A stretch of 64,000 nucleotides of DNA from Phytophthora colocasiae (GCA_018806915.1 JAGKQI010000058.1:310001-374000); one strand, 5' to 3'. Positions 1 to 10,623 are shown, counted from the first letter of the stretch. Made by a program: numbers and translations. Notes: generated by a model from the sequence alone, not told the origin.

Positions 1-326
1 ACCCTTCATCCGGTTCCAAAACACTGTTATTCGGAAGAGCTGAAGAGCCAATTGGGGCTTCAGTCTGACGAGATAGACCCCCTGACGAAATGGGTGTCGA
101 TTCGGTGGTAAGCAATGTTGTAAACTCCATTATGGGGGAAAATGCCTCGGAAAGGAAGAGTGCTTGAGCTGTTTAAGCGGTTTTGGAAAGTGAGCGAGTA
201 GATATAGCGCAGTAGGCATCGTAGTGCTTCGTTAACTTATATGAGCTATCTTAGGCATGTCTAGAGAAAGTATTAGAAAAATGATGAGACAAAATTTTGT
301 TTTTTTAATATCCTTCGGTAAGATAA

Positions 327-446
327 GGGACGGACACGCTCTCATGGGACGGACACGCTCGATTATCACTTGACTTCAGTATGAAACGAGAGCCTGTGGT
401 TAAGTTCGCTTGCGTAACGGACACAGTTCCTTGGGACGGACACGCT
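327..446 (+). repeat. Three direct copies of a 14-bp motif
   Basis: GGGACGGACACGCT occurs at 327-340, 346-359 and 433-446, all in the same orientation. A shorter partial match lies near 416-425. Clustered short direct repeats of this kind are common in subterminal regions of DNA transposons, where they bind transposase. No matching inverted copies or coding region were found nearby, so that role is inference only. Confidence 0.55.
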
Positions 447-703
447 TTTATTTAATTTGGTTTTAGTATAGTGCGAACCTTCTGGTTCCAGTGAACATTA
501 CCGCCTGTCTAATTGTCTTTTCTTTACGAATGGCCCTCCCTGGAATGGCCCTCCTTAGCATCGCCCGATCTGCAGCATCGACTACCATAGTGAACCCAAG
601 TGAAGATTCCTGAGTTATACTGAGACCAAGTGTACATGAGAATATGGAAAACAGAAGACAGAAGAGAGAGAGAGAAGATACGAGATAGATAGCCAGAGAT
701 CAA

Positions 704-775
704 TTTGCCTTGTTGTAAAGAGTTCAATTTTCGCTGTTGTAACGAGTTCGATTTGCTTTGTTATAACGAGGTCAT
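704..775 (-). repeat. 24-bp tandem repeat, three units
   Basis: Three units of exactly 24 bp lie at 704-727, 728-751 and 752-775, diverged but in register. The unit length is a multiple of three. The minus strand stays open through them and reads an 8-residue repeat of the form (E/D)L(V/F)(T/I)T(A/R/K)(K/Q)I inside a 65-codon frame. This could be a remnant of a coding repeat, but no start or gene context supports expression. Confidence 0.5.
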
Positions 776-1380
776 CTGCCTGCTGCTTCTCGTAAGTATT
801 GGGCCACGACAAAGCTTTGAGTCGTGTGATCTCTCACCTATCAAGCCCCGTTAGGTGGAGATCAGCGTAACGTAGAGACCTGAGAGGACCCACCTATTCC
901 ATTTCCTAGTTGGGTCGTTTGCTTTGTCTCTAGCGGTAGCCCATTTCATATTGTACGTTTGGACAGGTTTTGGGAGCTAGACAGCCGCTCTCAAGACGCT
1001 CGGTAGACTGTTATATAACTGATAGTGTATCGGTTTATTTTCCCTCTATATATTAGAGGGTGGTGTGCGAAAGTTACAGGGATACCAGACAGACCAGGTG
1101 TCTGGTGAATATTCCCTAGTTGACCTGGAGAACTAGCCCACTGCTCAAGGGCCAGGAAAGAATAAGAGCAGCTACATATTTGTATATCGGAACTCTATAT
1201 TGCGGTTATCTCGGAAGTCTAGTGACAGGACTTTCCATTGTATTAATTTCTCTTTTGACTTCAGAAATCTCCGGCGTACACAAGTGTTCACCGGAAAACG
1301 TTCGACTCTCAAGCGCTCCTGTGAGGACCAAAAGGACATTCGACGGTCTACTCACGCATGTTTCTTTCTGTTGAGTACGC

Positions 1381-1638
1381 AAAGAATGGCAAAAAAGCTT
1401 GACGTCATGGATCGCAAAGTTGGATCTGGAAGAGCGTAAGTGGTACGCTGAAGAGCGCGAGAGAGAACGACAACGCCAACTCGAAAGCGAACAGCGCGAG
1501 CGTGATGAGATGAACCGTCGGGGCAACCAACGTCACGAGATTATTTTGGCACTTGTTCAGCAAGGCAAGACACCATTCGAGATCGAGATGGTCCTCCAGT
1601 TTTATGGAAACGACTACGTCAGCTTCGACGTAAGCTGA
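1381..1638 (+). pseudogene. Tail of a Myb/SANT-like accessory ORF, probably of a Harbinger element
   Basis: An open frame with no usable ATG encodes a strongly charged helix rich in E, R and Q (about residues 20-50), followed by a short hydrophobic end that resembles LVQQGKTPFEIEMVLQFYG. This layout (charged coiled coil, then a short helix) is typical of C-termini of the Myb-like second protein of PIF/Harbinger transposons. The convergent transposase relic starting at 1785 supports that assignment. A stop lies immediately upstream in frame, so the fragment is 5' truncated or an isolated exon. The link to Harbinger is inference. Confidence 0.4.
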
Positions 1639-1784
1639 ACAGCATACATGGATTTTGAGATCGATTACTGCATGTTAGTTGCGTAGTCAGGAAAGGAACA
1701 GAAAGCAACGAAGTGATCAACGCAAACATTTTTTAAATTCTGGATCGAGAGCTACGAGTTTTTCGGCAAATTACTAGTCTCGCA

Positions 1785-3258
1785 TCATTCGCCTATCGCC
1801 CATAACATGTGATCGCGCTGGCAGCCAACAGCCACAGTATGTTCCTTGAGACGTCGGCGGAATGGAAACGTTTCATCGTCAACACGTTCACCACTGGGCA
1901 GTTGATCGTCAACTTCTTTCTCGTCAGACCAACCATCTCCGAGCACATGCAGCATGTTGCGAAGCACTACGCACGCATTTATCCACTGCAGCAAGCGTTC
2001 AACGTCCTCCTTACGATTGATCTGCAGACGAATCTCCCTGAACGACGTCTATCGTGCTTTCAATACACCGATTGTATGCTCATTCACGACACGAACGTGA
2101 GCAATACAGGTATTGAACGCGGTGTTATCACGGCCATGCTGGTTCTTTTTGTACGCAGGAACAAGAGTGTTGTGCTTTGTGTCTGCTGGGTAGGCTGAGT
2201 CACCGATCAGGTACTGGCCTTCACTGAAAAACAACCCCTTGAATTCATCTTTTGCCAACGCTATGTGACGGTAGACTGTGCTGTCAGCACAAGACCCAGA
2301 CCACCCACAGTGAAACTCAATAATTCGGCGGCGATCATCACACACAACTTGAGCATTCAGACTGTAGCGCTGCTTTCGATCAAAGTAGCACTCACCATTA
2401 ACGGAAGGCTTTTGAGTTAACGGAAAGGTGGTGCCATCAATAAATCCCACGCACCCAGGAAACCCTTTTCTCGCCATTCGACGTGACATGCTGTGTCGTT
2501 CACAGTGCCAATCACACGTTAAATATCGTTTATTTAGAACAACATTAAATCTGAGCAAAAGCCAGATCTATCAGGCCACTTGACATACGCACTCGTAAAA
2601 GCATTTAAAGCTATCACAACGCGTGCAGTGAAGAGATCAATTGTGCCACTTCCAACACACCACACATGCTTGGTGCGTCCGTTAGCTGCTCCACTTCCGT
2701 ATGTGCCAAGTTTATCCAAAGCAGCAGCTAGTTGGGCCAAACAGGAGCCTGCTGATGCTTGCTATTGTTGTGAAAGATGCGGTGGGGCTCAATTTCATCA
2801 CAAATGTGCCAGAACGCTTCACGAGAAGTCCGCGTAATTTGCTTGAACTCGTCATCCGGTAGGGACTAGAAATACTGTTCTGCGAACTCATGGCTGCGCT
2901 GCATGTTGCTTCTTGTCGACAAGTATCTCCGCGAAAGTATCAGCTGCAATAGATCGAAGAGTTCATCGACGCTTGAATCAACAGGGATCGGATCTTCCCA
3001 GTCATCAAAGGGGGAGGCACCGCCGAGTTCCTTGTCCAGCTCTTCCTCGAGGATAGCGACTGCAAGAAGATCAAGGACCTCAGCGATGAGGTCCTGGGTT
3101 TTGGCATGTCGTACCAGGGACCGCAATGCCGTTGACGCGCAGGGGTGAGTAGACGACGCGTTGGAGTAATGTTCGCTTTGTGTTTGTGATAGTGCGGGCA
3201 CAGCGTTCAATTCTAAGACCCCCGTGCGATTTTGAGGACTCTTTTGGCGAAATCGCAT
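1785..3258 (-). mobile_element. Decayed PIF/Harbinger transposase
   Basis: Minus-strand fragments in successive frames read like one DDE_Tnp_4 (HARBI1-like) transposase. The 5' part (about 3100-2760) carries an acidic N-terminus and a segment beginning PDDEFKQ. Then comes a helix-turn-helix-like region ending in YVKWPD (2740-2560). The catalytic core (2558-2049) has FIDGTTFPL (first Asp), a GSCADSTVYRH segment (second Asp) and VNEHTIG (Glu). The C-terminal WINACVVLRNMLH block is at 1994-1785. At least two frame changes and one stop (about 2870, 2550, 2050) interrupt it, so it should be inactive. Such elements cut and paste as DNA and favour TA-rich 3-bp targets; I could not define its terminal inverted repeats. 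Confidence 0.75.
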
Positions 3259-3315
3259 GCGATTTGGGCGCGAAACCGCATGCCATTTTGGAGCGAAATC
3301 GCATGCGATTTCGGC
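3247..3315. repeat. Three tandem 23-bp units built on a perfect palindrome
   Basis: The 16-bp palindrome AAATCGCATGCGATTT occurs exactly at 3250-3265 and 3296-3311, with a two-mismatch copy at 3273-3288. Spacing is exactly 23 bp each time. Each unit is followed by a GC-rich GGCGCG-type linker. The array abuts the 5' side of the Harbinger transposase relic. It could be a subterminal transposase-binding array or part of an unrelated satellite. Confidence 0.7.
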
Positions 3316-3695
3316 GCGACCTTTCGTAATTCTGAGACCCCCTAATTGAAGAGATTACTATGTTAAGCAAATATTCGGTTTAAACGCCTAGGCGTTATAC
3401 AACGAACAAAAGTGCAATGTTTGTCGGGCGAGATTCAGGGTTCACTTTGCTGTGGTAGTGTAGGCCTATGATAGTGTAGTTTCGACGTTTGCTTTTGGTC
3501 ATGGTGCTTGAAATGTCCCTTCCGTCTGTGGTTTAAGGGCTAATTTCGAAGCACGCACTATTGCTAACAAGGAAGTAGGCGTTCTATTCTGCTATGTGCT
3601 CCATTCAAACATTTGTGTGTGGATTCCCGATTTTGGACATAGCGCATAGCCGCAGTGTGCGGGGGGAAACGGTAGTTGCTTCCCCTTCATAATTA
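3316..3695. other. Intergenic, nothing recognised
   Basis: This AT-rich spacer separates the Harbinger relic from the MITE. No open frame, repeat array or RNA gene could be supported. Confidence 0.4.
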
Positions 3696-4341
3696 CTACT
3701 CTGTCCCGAAAAAGTTACACGGTTCGGCTTTACACCACAATTATACTTGCTTTTACTATACCTACAAATCCCTGTGATAGAGACAGGACCTCAGCAGCTC
3801 TACTTGAGCTTCGGTGCTCAGGGGATGTCTTCCCTCCTTCTCCAGGTGAACGTTTCCCATGTGAACAGGTTTGAAGTCGCCCCCACCTTTCTCCTCAATG
3901 CACTGATTCATTGTCGTCAGCAAGCTCTGGAACGGGGCGTTTATAGTAGCTCCCAATACCCTGCATCAACAATTGCAATGATCAAATTCGTCGGCCACCA
4001 GTGCTAGAGCGGGCTCCCCCGACGGAGAGACTCAAGACGGCGGAAACCACGCGGCTGCAGTCCTCTTCGCTCGGTTCTTTTGTGGCATGGGAGACGATGG
4101 GGTGGGGTGGGCGAAATCTTTAATGTGCATCTCTCGCACCAGCAGATACATGTAAGACCCCAGATCGCCACTAAATTAGCTGATTCGCGGTCAATTTTGC
4201 GGCTCACGGCGAGCTGCGCACACCGTTGAAATGCACAGGGTGCGCCCTATTCATTTCTGCCAATTAAACGCACTGATTGCGCGTTTCAGCGAATCAAAGT
4301 TAGGAAAAGTACTTTCGTGCAACATTTCCGGGACAGAGTAG
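3696..4341. mobile_element. 646-bp MITE with terminal inverted repeats and TA duplication
   Basis: The left end begins CTACTCTGTCCCGAAAAAG at 3696. The reverse complement of the right end begins CTACTCTGTCCCGGAAATG at 4341. About 22 of 25 positions match. Each end is flanked by TA (3694-3695 and 4342-4343), the duplication expected of Tc1/mariner-superfamily insertions. The interior has only short open frames and no DDE transposase, so this is a non-autonomous miniature element dependent on a transposase elsewhere. The interior is also GC-richer than its flanks. Confidence 0.75.
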
Positions 4342-4463
4342 TATACTACTAGTAGTATTGCTTTTTGGATTCCTGACAAAATAAATAATGCAGTAGTATA
4401 TTTATTGCAATTGAAATATAAATACCAATATATTAGGAAACACTGCGCAAAGAAGAGTTCCTC

Positions 4464-6525
4464 ATGAACTGGGTAAGCTCGTCGTTAGAGCTAGCGGGAT
4501 CGTTGCTTGAGTCTGTGGACCAGCAAGCCGCGCTCACTCTCGCCGGTGAGTCTGCTTCATGTTCTCTCTTGTATGAAGCCTCATTGTCCGACCTAACGTC
4601 GTTTTTATCGTTCAACCAGGGGCGGAAGAAGACGATCAAGACACGGAGTTATTGTCACAAGCAAGTACCAGCCAAAATTCCGATGGAACCGCATCCAGCG
4701 CGGCAGAAACAGAAGAACCTGAAGGTTCAGCGGTTGATGTAGCCCCAGTATCAACGGTGGGTTATTGTAGATCGTCTCGTGCGCGGTACACTGTACGATT
4801 TATTTTTTTGTGACTACTAGGATGGGTCGAGCACCAGCTCCAGTCATACAAAGACGTCAATTCCTGCTCATATAAAGAGCACACCGCCTCACTCAAGCTC
4901 AGGGAACAAGCTTGCACGCTTAGTGAGCGCCATCTCCACACAGTTGGAGCATGTGTCGTCTGATAGTGGTGGAGAGAACCCACTGAGCAATAACGGGGCC
5001 CAACCCGCATCAACGCAGGAGGAATGTGCTCGACTTCAGAAAGAGTTGGTACGTGTGAAGAACGAGCTGCGGTTAAAGGACAAGCAGTGGGGTAGTACGC
5101 AGAAGAGCATGCAGATCTGTGAGGAAGAACTCGTTGCACTGGAGCAGGAGTGCAAGGAGAAGATCGCTCAAGTGCAACACGAGGTGGGTGGGTGACAAGC
5201 TAGTATAGCTATCTGTAAGCAGATCTTAACTTGTTCTCCGGTATTGCGAGCAGATGTCAGTCATTCAGCAGGACAAGAACTCGGACGAGCAAAATTTCAT
5301 CCAAGCGCTGGAGGTGAAGGATAAACAAATACGCGCAATGAAGGCCGATATGGACACCCTTACGGCGAAAGCTCAGTACACAGATGAGATTGCTTCGCTT
5401 AAGGCAGAACTGGAAAAAGCCGTGGAGAGCAAAGAGGCGTTGTGGGCTTCCGCAGCGTCGGCTAACAATGCATCCGAACAGCTGATTGAGCCTCTACGGT
5501 CAGAGTTACAAGATACTCTCACGGCGATGAACAACTTGAAACGCGAATACACCGAGTCGAAGAACGCCATGTTTGCACGCCAATCACAACTGGAGAACAC
5601 GAACACCGAGCTCGTGAATACTGTGGCCAATTTGGAGCGTGAACTGGCTAAGGCAAGAGAGACGATCGCTACAACCATTCAAAACAGTTGTATTGGGGAA
5701 GCAGGTAAGAATACTTCGTCTCATTTCGGTGTCAGCTCCGCAATGAATGACGACTACCGACGGGTCCAGCAGACGTTGGTACTAACGAAGAAGTCACTGC
5801 ATGACGAATCACGGAAGAATGAGGTTCAAAAACAAGAAATCATCGCTTTAACTGAAGAGCTCCATCGGCTAAAACAAGCTCTAGAGACTGCACAAGAGAA
5901 CTCTTCGAAGCAGTTTGATGCAACGTCAACGGAGAATGCAAGTCTAAAGGAACAAGTGCGGCAGTTAACATCTCAGAGCAGTGCCGCCGCTGCTGCCAGC
6001 GGCGAGTTGCGCATCCAGCGCTTGACGAACAGGCTGATCGAGAAGCAGGAAACGATTGATTCTCTGCGGACCCGTGTGACAACAATGGATGTGCGTCTCC
6101 AGGATGCGACATTGCGAGCACAACGAGCGGAGGAGAAGCTAGCTCGGATGGAGCAGAACGGTGGCATTGATGACATGGAGATGGCGACCCCTGTGGGGAA
6201 AATCGGTCGGGGTGGTATGCGTTCGCGGTCGAATCGCATGGCACACGTGATCTCGCGTGTGGCTCCCGTAGTGGAGCGCAGCCACCGCGTCCTAACGGCT
6301 CTTGATGTGCTGGATCGCTGGTTGCTGTTTCTCGGGCGGGTGTTTATTCAGGCCCCGTTTGCTCGTCTCGGTATTTTGTGCTACGTGGTGCTCGTGCATT
6401 TGTGGATGTTCGTGATCCTAAGCTTCCACACGAGCCATTTGACCGAGGAGATGCAGCTCTCTACTGCCGCTGACAACGCCGTCATTGAGCCAGGAGAAGA
6501 TATGATCCCAGGAGGAGGCCACTAA
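4464..6525 (+). CDS. GOLGA5: Golgin-84-like Golgi tether (GOLGA5 family)
   Basis: Four exons: 4464-4545, 4620-4756, 4821-5183, 5254-6525; 617 residues. Golgin-84 is a tail-anchored Golgi coiled-coil protein that tethers vesicles and shapes cisternae. The N-terminus has the family signature W...LAGSLLESVDQQAA. A Ser/Thr/Glu-rich linker follows, then about 350 residues of heptad coiled coil (roughly 160-510). Near the end is DRWLLFLGRVF followed by a single hydrophobic span (LGILCYVVLVHLWMFVIL) and a short acidic lumenal tail. This C-terminal layout matches golgin-84 closely. All three introns are 64-74 nt with GT-AG ends and keep frame. The start is the first ATG and gives the conserved N-terminus. 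Confidence 0.85.
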
Positions 6526-6668
6526 ATTCACAACAACTTTTTGCCGTACTCGCCTACAAGTTAATCCAGATCATTTTAGCCAATCACAGTCTACTGTAAA
6601 AAGCCGGTGAGCTGTCAGTGAGCCGGACCTATTCCAGTCACTACCTTCATAGAGAATCTACCGCCTCC

Positions 6669-7576
6669 ATGAGCCCGACGCCCGACGCGCCCGTGTCAAC
6701 CGCCAGCGAGGGAGAAGTCAGTGCCAGCTCGGTGCATCTGGACACGAACGCTACAAGCGCGGAGGTCGCGTGGCTGCGGCGCTGCCTGCCCATCTTTGTG
6801 CAGCCGGACGTTGACATCAAGAACCGCAATGACCTGGTCAAAGTCTTCTTCCGCTTTGAGCGTAACGACGAATCCGGTCACCTCGTGTGTAAACTGTGCA
6901 TCGTATTCGCCGGAGAGTCCAGCTATAACCGCATGCAGGAGGAGATCGAGAACTCGCTGGCCACGCTCTGCTACCGCACGTTCAACCGACGGACGTACAA
7001 ACGTACGGCGGACATCAACTATATGGAATTCCGGTACGGATCTTTAATGCCGTGGTCTAGATATGGTTCTATTGTATTTAAAGTATTGTATTTTTCTGCA
7101 GGAACGTCGATCTAAACCCGGATGCGGCTGTGCCGTGGGCCTCCATCTTCTCCACGGACCACGGCGGCAAGCAGCAATGGGCACAGGGTGAGAAGAAGAA
7201 CCTCGGCAACTGGTTCTCACTCATGCATCATTACAACACAGAGGTGTCGCACTCGGACTGGAAGCTCCACCCGCAGACGCACCGGCCGTATATCTACCTT
7301 AACACTTGCAACCACATGATCGGCGAGAAGGACAACAATCCCAAGCTCAGTAAGTTCAACTGGATCGACTACCCTTTCCAGCAGGGCAATGGAGACGATG
7401 CTTTCCTCTACGTCGTGGATCATGTACCTACGAAGTGCAATCTGTACTCGTACTTTTGCTTCTGGCGCGCACGGAATGGCGGCGGCTGCTGCGATCGTCA
7501 CCCAGGGGGCAAAACAGTATCGCGCGATGGTAAATCCATCTATGTCAAGTATCCATCCAACACCACAGGTCTGTAG
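6669..7576 (+). CDS. Unknown conserved-looking protein, 279 aa
   Basis: Two exons, 6669-7033 and 7102-7576, joined by a 68-nt GT-AG intron with a pyrimidine tract and CTGCAG acceptor. I do not recognise the family. There is no signal peptide or membrane span. The first 40 residues are Ser/Thr/Ala-rich; the rest is dense in aromatic residues, His and Cys, with several Cys pairs (CKLC near residue 75, GGCCD near the end) that could bind metal. An in-frame GTG lies upstream, but the ATG at 6669 is the first proper start. It follows golgin-84 on the same strand by 143 bp. Confidence 0.6.
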
Positions 7577-7653
7577 CAAACTATCAGCTGATGAAACCAG
7601 AAAAAAAAAATAGATGCATGTTTGTCATGTCTTTAGCCGTACAGCGCCAAAAG

Positions 7654-10623
7654 CTATCCAGCTGCAGGAGTAGGAAGGGAAGTGTCGTCTTGTGATCGCT
7701 CTGCTTGCTCTTCCAGCTTTGCAGACAAGTTTTGAGCCATTTGCTGAGCTACCTGCTCATTCTCCAATGCAGATGCCACCGAGGAAGTTGGCGAAGTGAC
7801 AGGACTTGAATCGAAGTTGGTTGGTCCCGTGAATTTCGTAGCGTCCAGCTCGCGCACCTTCATCCACGTCGTCCACATCTCCTCAACTGAGATCGGTGCC
7901 TGCTCCAGTAACCAGCCCATTTGACGTCGCGTTGCGTCAAGTACGGGCTGGAAACCCATTTGCGTCGCACCAGAGTGCACCCAGTGTAGATCCAGCAACA
8001 TGAAAGCCATCGCATGTAACTTAAAGAACGCCTTGGGGTCGTCAAATACACGCCAGAATGGAGTGCGGCTCACACGTTCAGCAACTCGCAACTTCATAAC
8101 AACCGCCGGAGAAGTATCGCCATTTGTCTCGACAGAGTGCAGCACGAGCTTGGTGCACACATCAGGAGCTTCGTCCAGCATGAGCAAGTGCATCATCATT
8201 CGCGTGACATTGATGCTTGCAACTGGGAACGGATAGCGATTGCCACCCGCCTCCGCGTTGCGCTCCATCATCGCACGTGCTTTCTCTGGGTACTCCTCCA
8301 CGAAGAACACAAGACACTCGAGCGCTAGCACACCTCCACCACGGAAGCCGCCCAACGGATTCTCCGTATGAAATCCACTGCTCTTCCAGCGCGGCGAAGC
8401 CAGCATCGCACTCACATCAACGCCACCAACTTCATTGTCGCTGTTACTAGAAGCTGATAACACAGAGTCGCTCTCTTCGACCTTTGAATCTTCCGGCGCC
8501 AGCAATGCATCCCAGAGTCGGTTTAACAACGTGACATGAGTCTCATTAGTCATATCCAATGGTTCCTCCATGCCGAAGCGAAGAGTTTCCAAGCGTCGAA
8601 CCTTATCACGTAGCTTAGAACGTCGCGAACAGAGCTCAGCTCGGAAGTCATGAAGGACAGCCTCCTGTTCTCCGAACAACATCGCAATCACTTGGACAGC
8701 CTCTTCAGCATCGCGCGTTTTGTGACGTACATCACGAGCCTCAGAAGGGATGTTCGCTGGAAATGCCGATAAGTAGTCGTCTTCGTCTGGCATCAAGCGT
8801 GAGCGGACAGAAGTCCGATGCTGATAACCGACGGGGTACTTACGGTAGCTCGAGTCCTCAAACTCGTGGAAACGCTCACTGTGTCTTCCTCGAAGCAGTA
8901 GAGGAGCCAAGCAATTCGCAATTGCGTACACTGTCAGTCCGTTCTTCTGCGCATGACGAGGCTGCAGTGCAACTGACACCCAGTGACACAAGCGCTCCAG
9001 TAGTGGCTTGCAATACCATGGCAAATCGTTCACAAGCACCACTAGAAGTGCCTTGCACTCGTCTTCAGTCATACCACTGCCAGGACGACCAGCACAAACC
9101 AGAAATCTATCCAATCGCTCTTCTGAGAGAAGAGGATCGGGGAGTTCCCAAAGGTATTGAAGCAGAATTGCCACCACTTCATGAGGATCCACTGCCATCT
9201 TCCGGTGGAAACCACCCAGTTCTTCGATAGTGTCACGTAGCTCCATGACATGATCGGCTTGCAAGTGTGCCTGGAAGAGACCAGGTGAGTCCACATGTTC
9301 ATACAAATAGCAAAAGCAAGCTTCCGCGACGTCTGGAAGACCAAGCGCAGTTTCAAAACGAGCCATCCCACTCAGAAATGGGTTGCACAGTACATCCAAC
9401 AGTTCACTGCCAAAAACATCGTACTCAGGGTACCCCAATTCCAAGAATCGAAGAACTGCAGTCGCCGCATCCTCCATTTTCTGTGACTGGGCTGCCTGCC
9501 TCAGCGTTTCGGATAACGGGTTGCCACCTTTGCGAGTATTGAAGGCTAGTCGAAGTTCATGGTGCGACACGAGCTTTTCGGCCAGCAGCTCGGTCTCATC
9601 GTCGGCTTGACAAAGACGTACGCGTCCACTCACCATGTCCTCTGGGTCAATAAGTTTGGGTGCCTGCTTCTTAATCTTGCGAGCTTTCGGACGAGGCAAA
9701 GGGCGAGAGAACGGCAGCGTTTCAGGAGCGAGATCTAGCCGAGGGTCATCGATCGAGAACGCAAATGGAAGATCGTCCAACCCTGTTAGGAGATTGAGGA
9801 ACATCTTGACCTCGTCACGTTGCCGAAACAGCGAAAACTCAGTGTAGTAAGACGCCAACAGGTCGAAGTTGGTCTCTGAAAGCACCATACTAAGACTGGA
9901 CTGCAGCACGTGCGTGTTGAGCGCTTGGCGGATGAATGCTCGAGCTTTGCCTTCATCAGTATGTACATTCGTGAGTCCATTAGCTGAACGCACAGCACCA
10001 ACTAAGCCACGAACATGTCGAGGAAGATCTGCTTCAACACTGGAAGTCACAACCTCGCACACTTTACTGTTCGAAGACGTCGAGAATCCTTTTGGCCCTG
10101 CAGCAGCAGCACGATGCATCGCTTCCACCATTTGCTTCTGACGGATCGCTTCCATCCGCGTGCATGTCCACTTGACAACTCCAAAGAACTTAACAGTAGC
10201 TCCAGTTCCAGAGTCGTCTGCCTCCAGTAGTCGAAGCCCGTGAGCGACACAGCGATCCAACTGCGTGCAGAGTAGATTGACCACTGCTTGCTCGTCGTTC
10301 AGCAGCAGTTCCCGGGCGTCATCTGTGCTCTCCATCATGGCTGCCTTGGGGCTGTTGTCATTGTCGCTTGAAGGTGTCAGCGTATCCGTCATGTTGTCCG
10401 TAGAGCTGTTGTTGTCTCCATTATTGATCAGGCCCTTCTTGGCGTCCATGAAGAGCTGCAGACCACGCACAGCACTCTCCAGGTCCTCGAGGATGATGCC
10501 GCGTTGACTCTTGGCCTGCAACTGACGCTTGGCGCGGTTCCTGCGTCGCAGCTGCAGCTCTTCCTCTGTCTCTTCCTCGGGCTCACCCAGCACCAGGTTG
10601 CCTAGTCGTGCAAAGAACTCCAT
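7654..10623 (-). CDS. RUN-RhoGAP-ELMO domain protein
   Basis: A single exon of 989 residues. Three domains can be read in order. A RUN-like region (about 105-300) has the C-terminal block KARAFIRQALN...YYTEFSL...LLTGLDDLPFAF. A RhoGAP-like fold (about 430-600) has HEVVAILLQYLWELPDPLL and an NGLT...LAPLLL block. An ELMO/CED-12 domain (about 700-920) has RWKSSGF...NPLGGFRGGG. The RhoGAP catalytic arginine expected in G(I/L)FR is glutamine here (GLFQ, codon at 9271-9273), so GTPase activation is probably lost, leaving a binding module. RUN domains bind Rab/Rap GTPases, and ELMO proteins act in Rac signalling or as Arf-family GAPs. A role at the junction of membrane traffic and actin is inference. 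Confidence 0.8.
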   Translation of the reverse strand: MEFFARLGNLVLGEPEEETEEELQLRRRNRAKRQLQAKSQRGIILEDLESAVRGLQLFMDAKKGLINNGDNNSSTDNMTDTLTPSSDNDNSPKAAMMESTDDARELLLNDEQAVVNLLCTQLDRCVAHGLRLLEADDSGTGATVKFFGVVKWTCTRMEAIRQKQMVEAMHRAAAAGPKGFSTSSNSKVCEVVTSSVEADLPRHVRGLVGAVRSANGLTNVHTDEGKARAFIRQALNTHVLQSSLSMVLSETNFDLLASYYTEFSLFRQRDEVKMFLNLLTGLDDLPFAFSIDDPRLDLAPETLPFSRPLPRPKARKIKKQAPKLIDPEDMVSGRVRLCQADDETELLAEKLVSHHELRLAFNTRKGGNPLSETLRQAAQSQKMEDAATAVLRFLELGYPEYDVFGSELLDVLCNPFLSGMARFETALGLPDVAEACFCYLYEHVDSPGLFQAHLQADHVMELRDTIEELGGFHRKMAVDPHEVVAILLQYLWELPDPLLSEERLDRFLVCAGRPGSGMTEDECKALLVVLVNDLPWYCKPLLERLCHWVSVALQPRHAQKNGLTVYAIANCLAPLLLRGRHSERFHEFEDSSYRKYPVGYQHRTSVRSRLMPDEDDYLSAFPANIPSEARDVRHKTRDAEEAVQVIAMLFGEQEAVLHDFRAELCSRRSKLRDKVRRLETLRFGMEEPLDMTNETHVTLLNRLWDALLAPEDSKVEESDSVLSASSNSDNEVGGVDVSAMLASPRWKSSGFHTENPLGGFRGGGVLALECLVFFVEEYPEKARAMMERNAEAGGNRYPFPVASINVTRMMMHLLMLDEAPDVCTKLVLHSVETNGDTSPAVVMKLRVAERVSRTPFWRVFDDPKAFFKLHAMAFMLLDLHWVHSGATQMGFQPVLDATRRQMGWLLEQAPISVEEMWTTWMKVRELDATKFTGPTNFDSSPVTSPTSSVASALENEQVAQQMAQNLSAKLEEQAERSQDDTSLPTPAAG

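Larger units (their letters stand above)
1..1380. other. Repeat-rich stretch without a recognisable gene
   Basis: No open frame here has an ATG start, plausible splice sites and a recognisable protein. The stretch contains two short repeat clusters listed separately, a GA-rich microsatellite near 660-676, and AT-rich spacers. It looks like decayed transposon-flanking DNA. I saw no clear long terminal repeat boundaries. Confidence 0.5.

Noticed and set aside
840..1120. Possible LTR of a Copia-type retroelement
   Set aside because: Composition is suggestive, but I found no paired copy, TG...CA ends, primer-binding site or pol sequence.
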